Shown piece after piece: positions 54,012-62,939 of a DNA stretch of 64,000 nucleotides. How positions within the stretch are numbered: the stretch's first letter is position 1; each line of letters starts with the position of its first letter. Where the stretch lies: NCBI RefSeq assembly GCF_008033445.1, contig NZ_VNKO01000008.1, positions 1 to 64,000 on the forward strand, read 5' to 3'. The stretch comes from Vulcaniibacterium gelatinicum (GTDB taxonomy: Bacteria; Pseudomonadota; Gammaproteobacteria; Xanthomonadales; Xanthomonadaceae). The position numbers and the translations under genes were made by a program. The notes under the pieces were generated by a model. That model saw only the letters and a list, made by a program, of their open reading frames with translations. It was not told the DNA's origin and made no database searches.

Positions 54012-54021
54012 CGATTCGATC

Positions 54022-54870
54022 TCATGGATTGCAGTAATCGCAGCGCTCCGGATCGGCGTACTGCGGCTCGGGGCGCTCGCGCGTTTCGCGATGTACGCAC
54101 TTCAGGCAGCCGTACACCTCGGCGCGGGTCTCGCGGGTCGGGGCGCCGCAGTCGCCGCAAGGCAAGCCCGCGACGCGCTCGACGATCCAGAACCCCGGCG
54201 TGCCGCAAGCCGGACAGGGCGAGCCGAGCTTGGCGGCCAGGTCCTCGGCCGCAAGCCGGATCATCTCCATGCGCGTGGGGTTGGCGTGGGCACGCAGGTC
54301 GGTCTCCAGGAACACCTGGCCGCTCGCCGATTGCGCCTGCGCCCAGGCGAACGTGGCTTTAAGCTCCTCCCAGGCGGCGATCCCCTTGCGCAGGCGCGGA
54401 TCGTTCTCGCCCTCGGGGCGCACGACCAGATGGTGCGCGGGAAACGCCGCCTGCCGGGCGAAGGTCTCGGCCGCCGTCCAGTCGCCGGTCAGAAGATGCG
54501 CGTGCATCGCCTTGCCCTGTGCGACGCCGACGATCTCGAGTCCCTGCTCGTCGTCGATGAAGATGAGGAACTCCACGTTCCAGGGGAACATCCCCACCAT
54601 CGGGTCCGGCCCGAACGAGCCCTCGCTGGCGAGCCCGAGCGAAAGTCCGGAAAGCTCCATGCCGAGGCGCGCCTTCTTGCGCGCGGCCTCGAGCTGCTTG
54701 CCGGCGCGCGGGATCTCGCGGGTGAAGGTACCGAGGAGATCGGTGTCGTAGCCGCCGACCCGTTCCACCTGGCAGCCGAGCGCTGTGTCGAGCACCGAGG
54801 CAATCACGCGCTCCTTGCCGTGCTGGGTGAGCAGGGCGATGCGTGCTCCGGCGTAGACAGTGCGGGTCAT
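54022..54870 (-). CDS. DUF6671 family protein with C-terminal zinc ribbons
   Basis: The 282-residue protein begins [20 protein letters not shown] and has [20 protein letters not shown] and [12 protein letters not shown] in its main domain, then [20 protein letters not shown]. The C-terminus has four Cys pairs (CPACG, CGDCG, CLKC, CDYC), two probable zinc ribbons. The pattern matches DUF6671, whose function is unknown. Its start overlaps the antiporter stop (ATGA), so it is translated with a Ca2+/Na+ exchanger. A longer in-frame opening upstream runs through the antiporter gene and is not coding. Confidence 0.88.
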   Translation of the reverse strand: MTRTVYAGARIALLTQHGKERVIASVLDTALGCQVERVGGYDTDLLGTFTREIPRAGKQLEAARKKARLGMELSGLSLGLASEGSFGPDPMVGMFPWNVEFLIFIDDEQGLEIVGVAQGKAMHAHLLTGDWTAAETFARQAAFPAHHLVVRPEGENDPRLRKGIAAWEELKATFAWAQAQSASGQVFLETDLRAHANPTRMEMIRLAAEDLAAKLGSPCPACGTPGFWIVERVAGLPCGDCGAPTRETRAEVYGCLKCVHRETRERPEPQYADPERCDYCNP

Positions 54871-55961
54871 GGTGCCGCAGAGGTCGGCAGCGTCCGATGG
54901 CGCACCAGCAGCACGATCAGCGTGACGGCTGTGAGCGGCAGCACGAAGCCCAGCATGGTGGCGCTGTACGCCGGCAGTGCCGTGTGCTGCGTGGCCGCAA
55001 GAATCAGGTACGTCACATAGACGGCGTAATAGCTGAAGAACAGCGCCCCCTCCCAGCGCGCGATTCGGTGGCCGGTGGTGAAGATCGGCAGGCATGCGAG
55101 CGCCGCCGCGATCATCACCGGCAGGTCGAAGCGGACCAGCGCGGTAGCCACGTCGAGCCCGCCAGGCGTGACCAAGGCGGCGATGCCCGCGATCGCCAGA
55201 AGATTGAACAGGCTACTCCCGATCACGTTGCCCACGGCGATGTCGCGCTCGCCGCGCAGCGCGGCCACCACGGAAGTGGCCAGCTCGGGCAGGCTGGTGC
55301 CGGCAGCGACAATGGTCAGGCCGATGACGATCTCGCTGACCCCGAGGGCATGCGCGATCGCAACCGCGCTGTCGACCAGCCAGGTGGCACCGAGCACGAG
55401 CAGCGCCAGGCCTGCAGCGATGAAGACGATCTGGATCGGCAAGCGGTCGATCCATGCGCTCGCGCCGCCGTCGAACTCCTGCGCATATTCAGCTTGTACG
55501 TCCGGGCTTTCCAGACGACTCTGGCGAATGGCAAAGACCGTATAGGCCACGATGCCGGCCGTGAGCAGCAGGCCATCGAACAGGCCGATGCGGCCATCGA
55601 GCGCCATGACCCAAAACAGCACCGACACGCCGATCATCAGCGGCACGTCGAGGCGGACGAGCTGCTGCTTGACCACCAGCGGCGCGATGAGCGCAGAAAG
55701 CCCGAGCACCACCAGTACGTTGAAGATGTTGCTGCCGACGATGTTGCCGACGGCGATGTCCGCCTGTCCCGAAAGACCGGACTGAACGCTGACCGCCAGC
55801 TCCGGCGAACTGGTGCTGAAGGCGACCACGGTGAGTCCGATCACCAGCGGCGAAATCCCGCAACGGGCCGCGAGGCGCGCGGCGCCGCGCACCAGCAACT
55901 CGGCGCCGGCTGCAAGCAGCGCCAAGCCCAGCACCAGAAAAACAACAGCCGGAAGCGTCAT
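54867..55961 (-). CDS. Calcium/sodium antiporter (CaCA family, YrbG-like)
   Basis: The protein of about 364 residues has two inverted halves of five helices. Each has the alpha-repeat: GLTVVAFSTSSPELAVSVQS with GNIVGSNIFNVLVVLG, and GLTIVAAGTSLPELATSVVA with GNVIGSSLFNLLAIAG; the paired glutamates bind Ca2+. The acidic loop between halves is short. It exports Ca2+ in exchange for Na+ or H+. The ATG at 55961 (MTLPAVVFLVLG) starts the first helix; ATG 55991 would add ten residues. It lies in the same direction as the Ca2+-type ATPase gene upstream in this block. Confidence 0.92.
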   Translation of the reverse strand: MTLPAVVFLVLGLALLAAGAELLVRGAARLAARCGISPLVIGLTVVAFSTSSPELAVSVQSGLSGQADIAVGNIVGSNIFNVLVVLGLSALIAPLVVKQQLVRLDVPLMIGVSVLFWVMALDGRIGLFDGLLLTAGIVAYTVFAIRQSRLESPDVQAEYAQEFDGGASAWIDRLPIQIVFIAAGLALLVLGATWLVDSAVAIAHALGVSEIVIGLTIVAAGTSLPELATSVVAALRGERDIAVGNVIGSSLFNLLAIAGIAALVTPGGLDVATALVRFDLPVMIAAALACLPIFTTGHRIARWEGALFFSYYAVYVTYLILAATQHTALPAYSATMLGFVLPLTAVTLIVLLVRHRTLPTSAAP

Positions 55962-56028
55962 GAAATCAAAAGCCTCAAAAAGTCTGACCAAAAGATGCGC
56001 GCACTGTGGGGAAAATCCGCATCGCCGA

Positions 56029-57003
56029 TCACCGCCCGCGCACCATGGCCATGACCCGGTCCATGTCGAGCGTGCCCGCCTGCTGCCGGATCTGCGGCAG
56101 GTACTGCGCCTGCATCTGCTTGGCGGGGCCGAGCAGGTTCTGGAAGCTGTCGCGCAGCACCTGCGTACTCATCACCCGGCCGCCGGCGTAATAACGCTTG
56201 GCCAGTTGGCCAAGCGCGTAGGTGGTGGCGAAGGAGAAGGCCATGCCGGTGGCGGCGCTGCCGATATTGCCGAAGGTCTTGCCCGCCGCCTTGCCGAGCA
56301 GCCCGCCCAGCAGCTTGCGGCCGAACTGTTCGAGGTATTGCGAGGTAAGGCCGACCCCGGCGGCGGCGATGAATTCCTTGATGTGGCCCTGGTCGAGCTG
56401 GACGCCGTGGGCGCGGCCGATGCCGTAGACCATCTTGATCTGCAGCGGGATGATGGCCATCGATGCCCAGGACTGCGGCAGCAGTTCCAGCGCGCCGTTC
56501 ATCAGGGCGTAGTTGAGGATGGACTTGTCCAGCTCCGCCTCGGATACGTTCGGCTGCGCCGCCACCACCGGCCCAGGCGCGGCGGCAACCGCGCCTGCCG
56601 CCACGGCGGGTGCGGCGGCCTCGCCGAGCTCGACGATGACGTCGGCCTCACGCTCGAAGGCTTCGGCTTGCCCGGCATCGAGCTTGAGCAAGGCCTTCAG
56701 CTCGGTCAGGAAGCGCTGCTCGGCCTCGCTTTGGCGACCGTCGGCGTCGCACACGCACACCGCCATTTCATACGCCAGCTGGCGCTCGCCGGGTTCAACC
56801 AGCGCGGCGGCGGCCGCTTCCAGGGTGACGCGCTTGAGCAGCACGTCCTGATAGAGGCGCGCGAGATCGGGCGCACCCGCTTCGCTACCCAGGGACTCGG
56901 CGATGCGACGAACTTCCTCGCGCTCGCGGTCGTGCTTGGCGCCATCGGCGAAGGCGGCAAGCAGGGCGATGGCGAGGGTGGATTTCTGCTGTTCGGGATT
57001 CAT
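56029..57003 (-). CDS. TerB-like/DUF697 domain protein
   Basis: The 324-residue protein has an all-helical TerB-like N-terminus (KSTLAIALLAAFADGAKHDR, with CVCDADGRQSEAEQRFLTEL as second helical pair), an Ala/Pro linker (about 130-155) and a C-terminal DUF697/YcjF-like region with glycine-rich membrane-associating segments (FIAAAGVGLTSQYLEQF, GSAATGMAFSFATTYALGQL). GGGAGAA eight bases upstream selects the ATG at 57003 over 57018. TerB domains bind metal and sit at the membrane in tellurite/stress systems. Its role among ion transporters is unknown. Confidence 0.85.
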   Translation of the reverse strand: MNPEQQKSTLAIALLAAFADGAKHDREREEVRRIAESLGSEAGAPDLARLYQDVLLKRVTLEAAAAALVEPGERQLAYEMAVCVCDADGRQSEAEQRFLTELKALLKLDAGQAEAFEREADVIVELGEAAAPAVAAGAVAAAPGPVVAAQPNVSEAELDKSILNYALMNGALELLPQSWASMAIIPLQIKMVYGIGRAHGVQLDQGHIKEFIAAAGVGLTSQYLEQFGRKLLGGLLGKAAGKTFGNIGSAATGMAFSFATTYALGQLAKRYYAGGRVMSTQVLRDSFQNLLGPAKQMQAQYLPQIRQQAGTLDMDRVMAMVRGR

Positions 57004-57105
57004 TGCGGGTTCTCCCATTTTATCTGGAATTCAATTTCCCCCGACCCGGATTTCAAAGCGTTCGCCCCGTTCGAGCGCGTCGGCCAGGCGCGCCCGTGCT
57101 TGATT

Positions 57106-59907
57106 TCAGCCACGATTTCGCCACCACTTCTCGAGACCGATCACCGGCAGGATGAGGGCGCCGACAACGATGCTCAAAAGCACGTCGCCGGCGGAGAGGG
57201 GCGCGGACGCGAAGATCGCGTGCATGAACGGGGCGTAGATGAACAGCGCCTGCAGCACGAGGATCGCCGCGATCCCGACGAACACGCTCTGGTTGCTGAA
57301 CACCCCGATCTTCAGCATCGAGTCACGCAGCGAGCGGCAGTTGAGCAGGTAGAAGATCTGGAACATGATCACGGTGGTGACGGCCATCGTCTGCGCCTTG
57401 GACAGCGCTGCGGATCCGCTGTCTCCCGCCGCTCGGAACTCGTAGAGGAAGAGCCCGATCGCCCCGGCGGTCATCAGGATCGCCACCACGAAAGTGCGCA
57501 TGACGATGAACCTGCTCAGCACCGGTGCGCCCGGGTCGCGGGGCGGGCGGTTCATCACGTCCGGCTCCTTTGCCTCGAACGCCAATGGCAGCGCCAGCGT
57601 CACTGCCGCGACCAGGTTGATCCACAGCAGTTGCGCCGGCGCTATGGGCAGCAGGAGCTCGCGCACCGTCTGCGTGACGCCGCCGATGACGTGCGTGACC
57701 TCGGCGAACGGGAAGAACGCCACGGCCCACACCAGGATCAGCGCCAGCCCGAGGTTGGTCGGCAGCACGAAGGCGAGCGCCTTGATGAGGTTGTCGTAGA
57801 CGCGCCGCCCTTCCTCGACCGCAGCGGCGATGGAAGCGAAGTTGTCGTCGGCAAGCACAATCCCCGCCGCCTCCTTGGCGACGCTGGTCCCGGTGATCCC
57901 CATCGCCACACCGATATTCGCCTGCTTGAGCGCGGGCGCATCGTTGACGCCGTCGCCGGTCATCGCGACCACTTCGTTGCGGCCCTGCAGGGCACGCACC
58001 AGGGTGAGCTTGTGCTCCGGCGCGAAGCGCGCAAAGACGTTGCACGCGTGCGCCGCCTCGCGCAGCTCGGAAGCCGACATCTGCGCGAACTCGGTCCCGG
58101 CGATCGCTCTGGGCGCCGCGGGATCCTTGGGGAGGATGTTGAGCTGAGCCGCGATCGCCTGCGCCGTGGCCTGGTGGTCGCCGGTGATCATCTTCACGTT
58201 GATCCCGGCCTGATGACAGAGCTCGATCGCCGCGATCACCTCGGGGCGCGGCGGGTCTATCATGCCCTGGAGCCCGAGCAGCGTGAACCCGGCCTGCGTA
58301 TCGCTCATCTGGATGCTGGTCTGGCCGGGCGCGGACCTGGCGGCGAACGCCAAAACCCGCATCCCCCGGGCGGCCAGCGCTTCGACCTCGCGCAGCACAA
58401 GCGCTGCATCGAGCGTGCCGCCACCCGGCGTCGAGGTGCAGCGCCTGAGCACCGCCTCCGGCGCACCCTTGAGCAGGATGCGTCCGCCGTCCTGCGCGTG
58501 GAGCGTGGCCATGAACTGGTTCTCGGACTCGAACGGAATCGCGTCCAGGCGCTTGTGTTGCGCCCGCGCTTTCTCCACGTCCAGCCCGACCTTTTCCGCG
58601 GCGACAACGAGCGCGCCCTCCGTCGGATCGCCATGAATCTTCCACTGCCCCTCCTCGTTCACGAGCGAGGCGTCGTTGCACAGTACCCCGGCAAGCAGCA
58701 GATCGGTCAGGTCCGCGGGCGCCGTCCTGACGAGCATTCCCTCGCGCTGCAGTTCCCCCCTGGGCGCGTAGCCGACACCCGACACGGCAAAGGCGCCGGA
58801 GGCGGGCGTCCAGATCTCCTGCACGGTCATCTCGTTGCGGGTGAGCGTGCCGGTCTTGTCAGAGCAGATGACGGTAGTGGAGCCGAGGGTCTCGACGGCG
58901 GGGAGCTTGCGCACCACGGCACGGCGCGCCGCCATGCGCTGCACGCCGATCGCCAGCGCGATGGTGACGATCGCCGGCAGCCCCTCGGGGATGGCGCCCA
59001 CCGCCAGCGCGATGGCGAAGATGACCGTCTCGCGCAGGGCCGGGATCCATTCGACCCCGGTCTCGGCCATGGTTCGCCAGGTTCCGAGTACGAGCACCGC
59101 CAGCGCGATGACGACGATCGCGATGGTGATGTACCAGCCGATTTTCGTGAGGGCCTCGGTGAGCGGCGTCCGCAGTTCGGTCGTTTCCCTGAGCATGGTG
59201 GAGATGCGGCCGAGCTCGGTCCTGGCGCCGGTCTCGACCACCACCGCGGTCCCCGTCCCATGGGTGACCAGCGTCCCGCCGAAAACCATGCAAGTCCGGT
59301 CGCCGATGCCCGCGGCGGGCGCCACGGGCGCGAGCCGCTTCTCCGTCGGCACCGACTCGCCGGTGAGCGCGGCCTCCTCGACCTGGAGGCTGCGCAGCTG
59401 GATCAGGCGCATGTCCGCGGGCACCTTGTCCCCGCTGGCGAGCAGGACCACGTCGCCGGGCACGAGATCCGCCGTCGCCAGAGTGAGCTTGCGGCCCTCG
59501 CGCAAGACCGAGACATTCTCCGGCACCATGCGCGTGAGGGCCTCGATCGCCTTGCCGGCCTTGAACTCCTGCACGAAGCCGATGATCGTGTTGAGCACCA
59601 CCACCGCCAGGATCACCAGCCCGTTCTTGACCCCGCCGGTGGGGTCGACGGCCATCGCCACCAGCGCCGACACGACCAACACCCAGATGAAGGGGTTGTT
59701 GATCTGCCGCCAGATCAGGTCGAGGGCGGTGTCCCCTTTTCCGCGGGGAATGACATTGGGCCCGTGGATCTTCAGACGCTGCGCGGCTTCCGCGTCGGTG
59801 AGGCCATCCGGACGCGTCTCCATACGGGCGATCGTCTCGTCCACGCGCAGTGCGTGCCACGGTTGCCGATCCGGCATGCCCGCGGCGCCGCTGGAATCAC
59901 CATTCAT
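57106..59907 (-). CDS. Calcium-transporting-type P-type ATPase (type II)
   Basis: The protein of about 933 residues has the type-II order: cation-ATPase N domain [20 protein letters not shown]-domain [12 protein letters not shown]4 [19 protein letters not shown] with the ion-binding PEGLP, phosphorylation loop [14 protein letters not shown], hinge [20 protein letters not shown] and ten helices ending in [20 protein letters not shown]. It has no heavy-metal-binding domain. SERCA/PMCA-like bacterial pumps of this kind export Ca2+ or similar ions. The start at 59907 ([10 protein letters not shown]) is an estimate; 59982 is also open. It lies 115 bases downstream of the SbtB-like gene. Confidence 0.92.
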   Translation of the reverse strand: MNGDSSGAAGMPDRQPWHALRVDETIARMETRPDGLTDAEAAQRLKIHGPNVIPRGKGDTALDLIWRQINNPFIWVLVVSALVAMAVDPTGGVKNGLVILAVVVLNTIIGFVQEFKAGKAIEALTRMVPENVSVLREGRKLTLATADLVPGDVVLLASGDKVPADMRLIQLRSLQVEEAALTGESVPTEKRLAPVAPAAGIGDRTCMVFGGTLVTHGTGTAVVVETGARTELGRISTMLRETTELRTPLTEALTKIGWYITIAIVVIALAVLVLGTWRTMAETGVEWIPALRETVIFAIALAVGAIPEGLPAIVTIALAIGVQRMAARRAVVRKLPAVETLGSTTVICSDKTGTLTRNEMTVQEIWTPASGAFAVSGVGYAPRGELQREGMLVRTAPADLTDLLLAGVLCNDASLVNEEGQWKIHGDPTEGALVVAAEKVGLDVEKARAQHKRLDAIPFESENQFMATLHAQDGGRILLKGAPEAVLRRCTSTPGGGTLDAALVLREVEALAARGMRVLAFAARSAPGQTSIQMSDTQAGFTLLGLQGMIDPPRPEVIAAIELCHQAGINVKMITGDHQATAQAIAAQLNILPKDPAAPRAIAGTEFAQMSASELREAAHACNVFARFAPEHKLTLVRALQGRNEVVAMTGDGVNDAPALKQANIGVAMGITGTSVAKEAAGIVLADDNFASIAAAVEEGRRVYDNLIKALAFVLPTNLGLALILVWAVAFFPFAEVTHVIGGVTQTVRELLLPIAPAQLLWINLVAAVTLALPLAFEAKEPDVMNRPPRDPGAPVLSRFIVMRTFVVAILMTAGAIGLFLYEFRAAGDSGSAALSKAQTMAVTTVIMFQIFYLLNCRSLRDSMLKIGVFSNQSVFVGIAAILVLQALFIYAPFMHAIFASAPLSAGDVLLSIVVGALILPVIGLEKWWRNRG

Positions 59908-60021
59908 GGCAGACGGAACCGACCTCCGGCCGTTGCTGCTGCGCTTGATGCAGTCCAAAAGCATCCAGGAACTCAACCCCATCTTGGCCCGGAATGCTCA
60001 GGCATTACCTTCTTCTTGCCA

Positions 60022-60324
60022 TCAGAACTTCTCCGGCCGCAGCACCGCGACGTCGGACACGAACAGGATCATGGCGTAGTTCTCGTAGTAGCAGGCCTGC
60101 AGATGTGCGACGATGGCCTCGACGGTCGCCGCATCGCATACGACCTCGATGCGGATGTTGCTGCTTTCGTCCCAGGCGGCGTTGCGTGTCCCCCGGCTGC
60201 CCTTGCCGCGGGCGTCGGTAATGGTGTAGCCCCGGCCTCCGAGGTGTTCGAGGTCCTTGATCAAGACACTCTCCAGGGCGGCCTCGGTGATGATGGTCAG
60301 CAGTTTGCGCATCGAACCGTTCAT
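60022..60324 (-). CDS. sbtB: SbtB-like PII protein
   Basis: A 100-residue ferredoxin-like PII fold: [20 protein letters not shown], then [20 protein letters not shown], the T-loop base and nucleotide site, [18 protein letters not shown]-type second repeat, and a C-terminus [21 protein letters not shown]-like that matches cyanobacterial SbtB (YxxDY...VEALRxxKF). It lacks the Tyr uridylylation site of GlnB and the C-terminal CGPxGC redox loop. SbtB binds adenine nucleotides and gates SbtA. The start at 60324 has GGAGG eight bases upstream, inside the end of sbtA, with four bases between the genes. Confidence 0.88.
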   Translation of the reverse strand: MNGSMRKLLTIITEAALESVLIKDLEHLGGRGYTITDARGKGSRGTRNAAWDESSNIRIEVVCDAATVEAIVAHLQACYYENYAMILFVSDVAVLRPEKF

Positions 60325-60328
60325 GGAC

Positions 60329-61285
60329 CTAGCCTCCGGTCAGGGCGAATGCTTGCATCGCCATGGCGTGATAGAGCGGGATGCCGACCAGGACGTTGAA
60401 CGGGAAAGTGACGCCCAGGGAAGCGGCAAACGACAGCGTCGGGTTGGCCTCTGGCACCGAAATGCGCATGGCGGCGGGCACGGCGATGTAGGACGCACTC
60501 GCTGCCAAGATGGCCAACATGGCCGTGCCCCCCAGCGACAGTCCGAGTCCGTAACCCAGCGCGATGCCCACCACGGAGGAGAACAGCGGCATGCCGATGC
60601 CGAACAGCACGAGGAACAGGCCGTACCGCCGCAGGCTGCCGAACTGGGCGGCCGTGATCAGCCCCATTTCCAGGAGGAACAGGGCAAGGATTCCCTTGAA
60701 CAGATCGAAGAAGAGCGGCTTGACCGAAGTCAGCCCCTCTGGGCCGGCGGCCCAGCCGATCAGCAGCCCGCCGACAAGCAGCACGATGCCCTTGCCCAGA
60801 AACACCTCGTGCGCGACCGTGCCGATCCGCATGCCGCGGGAGAATCCGCGAGCCAGCAGGATCCCCACCAGGATGGCCGGGATCTCCAGCACGGCGAGCA
60901 GGAACGGCATGTGCGACTCGAAGTCGATCTGCCGGCTGGCGAAATAGCTGGTGGCGACGGCATAGGTGCCGACGCTCACCGATCCATAGTGGGCGGCAAC
61001 GGATGCCGCGTCCGCACGGGGTAAACGCCCCATGAACCGCAGCACCGGAAAGGCGACCAGCGGCAACAGTACGCCCATCGCCATGACCGCGAGGGCTTGC
61101 AGCGCGAGGTCACCGAAGGGTTGCTTGGCGAGTTCGATGCCGCCCTTGAGGCCGATGGAGAGCAGCAGCAGCATGCTCACCAGTTCATAGACGGCCGCGG
61201 GCAGGCGCAGCTCCGAGCGCAGCAGGCCAGCGGCCAAGCCGAGCAGGAAGAACAGCAGGACGGGGTCAATGGCGCTCAAGATCAT
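60329..61285 (-). CDS. sbtA: Sodium-dependent bicarbonate importer SbtA
   Basis: A 318-residue SbtA (DUF897) permease with ten helices in two inverted halves. Each half has its conserved break: HYGSVSVGTYAVATSYFASR and ASASYIAVPAAMRISVPEAN followed by SFAASLGVTFPFNVLVGIPL. These regions bind HCO3- and Na+ in cyanobacterial SbtA. In autotrophs it feeds carboxysomes; here it could supply carboxylases or anaplerosis. It overlaps the unknown 174-aa gene upstream (ATGA) and is coupled to the SbtB-like gene downstream. Confidence 0.93.
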   Translation of the reverse strand: MILSAIDPVLLFFLLGLAAGLLRSELRLPAAVYELVSMLLLLSIGLKGGIELAKQPFGDLALQALAVMAMGVLLPLVAFPVLRFMGRLPRADAASVAAHYGSVSVGTYAVATSYFASRQIDFESHMPFLLAVLEIPAILVGILLARGFSRGMRIGTVAHEVFLGKGIVLLVGGLLIGWAAGPEGLTSVKPLFFDLFKGILALFLLEMGLITAAQFGSLRRYGLFLVLFGIGMPLFSSVVGIALGYGLGLSLGGTAMLAILAASASYIAVPAAMRISVPEANPTLSFAASLGVTFPFNVLVGIPLYHAMAMQAFALTGG

Positions 61286-61806
61286 CTTCCTTTGTCGTGT
61301 GGCTGCGCCGACGGCAGGACCAGGCTGCCGCTGGCGTCCTGGTAGATCGCCGGCAGCACGAGTCCGGGGTAGCGTGCTTCGAGCATCTGCAGCTCGGCGC
61401 TCACGCTGGAATTCGGCGCAGCGCCCGCGAAGACCGGGATGAAGCGTGCGGCGAGCGTGGCCGTGTCTTCATGGCCGAAGCACGCCAGCAACGCCGCCAC
61501 CAGATCGACGCGGGAGACGGTGCTTGCCGCCGCCTCGAGCCAGCACAGCATCCAGATCCCGTTGATCCCCGTTGCCTCGAGGATACGGACGGTTCGCCGC
61601 GCGCCGGCCGCATCGGGCAGACCCAGCGCGCACGGCAAGTTCGCTACGCCTTCTTCGTCGATCCAGATGCCCTTCAGAGCTTCAAAGTCGCTGACGGGCG
61701 AATGGCGGCGCTGGATCGTCAGGTAAGCGACCAACTCTTCGCTGGCACGCTCCAGATCCCCATTACTGCGCACCAGCAAGAAGGCGCTTCTGGACTCGGT
61801 CGGCAT
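61282..61806 (-). CDS. Unknown protein, first gene of the sbtA operon
   Basis: I do not recognise this 174-residue soluble protein. It has no signal or membrane segment. The N-terminus FLLVRSNGDLERASEELVAY is mixed alpha/beta; a central region has TGINGIWMLCWLEAAASTVS and VDLVAALLACFGHEDTATLA. The C-terminus (LEARYPGLVLPAIYQDASGS) is strand-rich. AGGGGA eight bases upstream fixes the ATG. It overlaps the sbtA start by four bases, which implies co-translation and a role with SbtA: a regulator, assembly factor or carbon-handling enzyme. An open frame upstream of the ATG runs into the LysR gene on the other strand and is not coding. Confidence 0.82.
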   Translation of the reverse strand: MPTESRSAFLLVRSNGDLERASEELVAYLTIQRRHSPVSDFEALKGIWIDEEGVANLPCALGLPDAAGARRTVRILEATGINGIWMLCWLEAAASTVSRVDLVAALLACFGHEDTATLAARFIPVFAGAAPNSSVSAELQMLEARYPGLVLPAIYQDASGSLVLPSAQPHDKGR

Positions 61807-61998
61807 ATCTTTATCCCCTGCGTAGGTGGCGGGCACTGGACGCTTCTCGCCACGAGCGCCTGAGGCGCGAAAGACCGTGCAGGATCTGCCCTGTCGTCGC
61901 TCAGAAGGCAACCCGCTGAATTTAGACGGCCTGGATGAACCATATAAAGTCGAATATAATTCACCGACATTTCGTAAAAAATTGCGAATAGCAGGTTG
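61807..61998. promoter_or_regulatory. Divergent control region with candidate LysR box
   Basis: The region between the sbtA operon and the LysR gene contains the window's most A/T-rich DNA. On the plus strand TATAAT (61955-61960) could serve the LysR gene. A partial dyad TTCG-N10-CGAA (61971-61988, 18 bp) with a T-N11-A core lies just downstream, suitable for autorepression by the LysR product. Overlapping TATATT/TATATG hexamers on the minus strand could serve the sbtA side. Confidence 0.5.
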
Positions 61999-62001
61999 AT
62001 G

Positions 62002-62922
62002 ATGAATCTCAAACACCTGCGCTACTTCTGGGCGGTGGCCCATACCGGGAGTGTGGCGGCGGCCGCCAATCAGTTGCATCTGACGCCGCAAACCGTCAGC
62101 GCCCAGATCAAGCTGCTCGAGGACGACCTCGGAACGGCCTTGTTCAAGCCCGCCGGACGCGGCCTCGAACTCACCGAGGCGGGGCGCGTCGCGCTGTCCT
62201 ACGCCGACGAGATCTTTGCGCTCGGTCATGAGATGGTCTCCTCGCTGCGGGCAAACGCAATCCCGGAGCAGACGATGACTACGTTTCGCGTCGGCGTTTT
62301 CGACATGATCCCCAAGTCGCTGACGCACCGTCTGCTGGCTTCGCTGAAGCGTGTGGACAAGCCACTACGGCTGGTTTGCCGCGAGGGCACGATCGACTGG
62401 TTGCTTGGGGAATTGGCGCTGCACCGGCTGGAGATGGTGCTGGCGGACCGCCCCATGCCGGCCGGCTTGGCGATACGCGGCCACAGCCGCAAGCTGGGCG
62501 AAAGCGCCGTCGCCTTTTTTGCCGCGCCCGAGCTGGCGCGGCGGGACGTGGCCTTTCCAGCCTGTCTGAACGGGGCGCCACTGTTGCTGCCCGGACCAAA
62601 CGCGGCGGTACGGGGCGAGATCGACCTGTGGCTGGGCGAATCGCGCCTGTACCCACGGGTCGTCGGGGAGTTCGATGACAGCGCCCTGATGAAGGTCTTC
62701 GCCCAGGCGGGTGAAGGCTATTTCCCCGCGCCCGCGATCCTCTCGGACGAGATCTGCGCGCGCTATGGCGTCAGCGAGGTGGGACGGCTGGAGGAGGTGC
62801 GCGAGGCATTCTGGCTGATCAGCACGGAACGGCGCATCCAGCATCCGGAGGTCCGTGCCGTCCTGGAAGCCGCCCGCGGCGCGGTCTTCGTTGCGCAGGG
62901 CGACGGCCAAATGGCGCGGTAA
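62002..62922 (+). CDS. LysR-family regulator, NhaR-like
   Basis: The protein of about 306 residues has an N-terminal winged helix starting MNLKHLRYFWAVAHTGSVAA and reading on through QLHLTPQTVSAQIKLLEDDL, closest in pattern to NhaR ('YFW...GSV...LTPQTI'). The effector domain is about 95-300. NhaR activates nhaA in response to Na+; SbtA uses Na+, so a sodium- or carbon-responsive regulator of the divergent sbtA operon is a reasonable inference. Starts TTG 61996 and ATG 61999 and 62002 are adjacent; GCAGG favours 62002. Confidence 0.92.
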   Translation: MNLKHLRYFWAVAHTGSVAAAANQLHLTPQTVSAQIKLLEDDLGTALFKPAGRGLELTEAGRVALSYADEIFALGHEMVSSLRANAIPEQTMTTFRVGVFDMIPKSLTHRLLASLKRVDKPLRLVCREGTIDWLLGELALHRLEMVLADRPMPAGLAIRGHSRKLGESAVAFFAAPELARRDVAFPACLNGAPLLLPGPNAAVRGEIDLWLGESRLYPRVVGEFDDSALMKVFAQAGEGYFPAPAILSDEICARYGVSEVGRLEEVREAFWLISTERRIQHPEVRAVLEAARGAVFVAQGDGQMAR

Positions 62923-62939
62923 GGATCGGAGTCCTGATC

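Noticed and set aside
59983-60021. Terminator between the SbtB-like and P-ATPase genes
   Set aside because: Only a 5-bp stem (AATGC/GCATT) with no T run; read-through is likely.
61282-62328. A 348-codon form of the unknown sbtA-operon protein
   Set aside because: The extra part is antisense to the LysR gene and crosses the promoter region; the ATG at 61806 has a good Shine-Dalgarno sequence.
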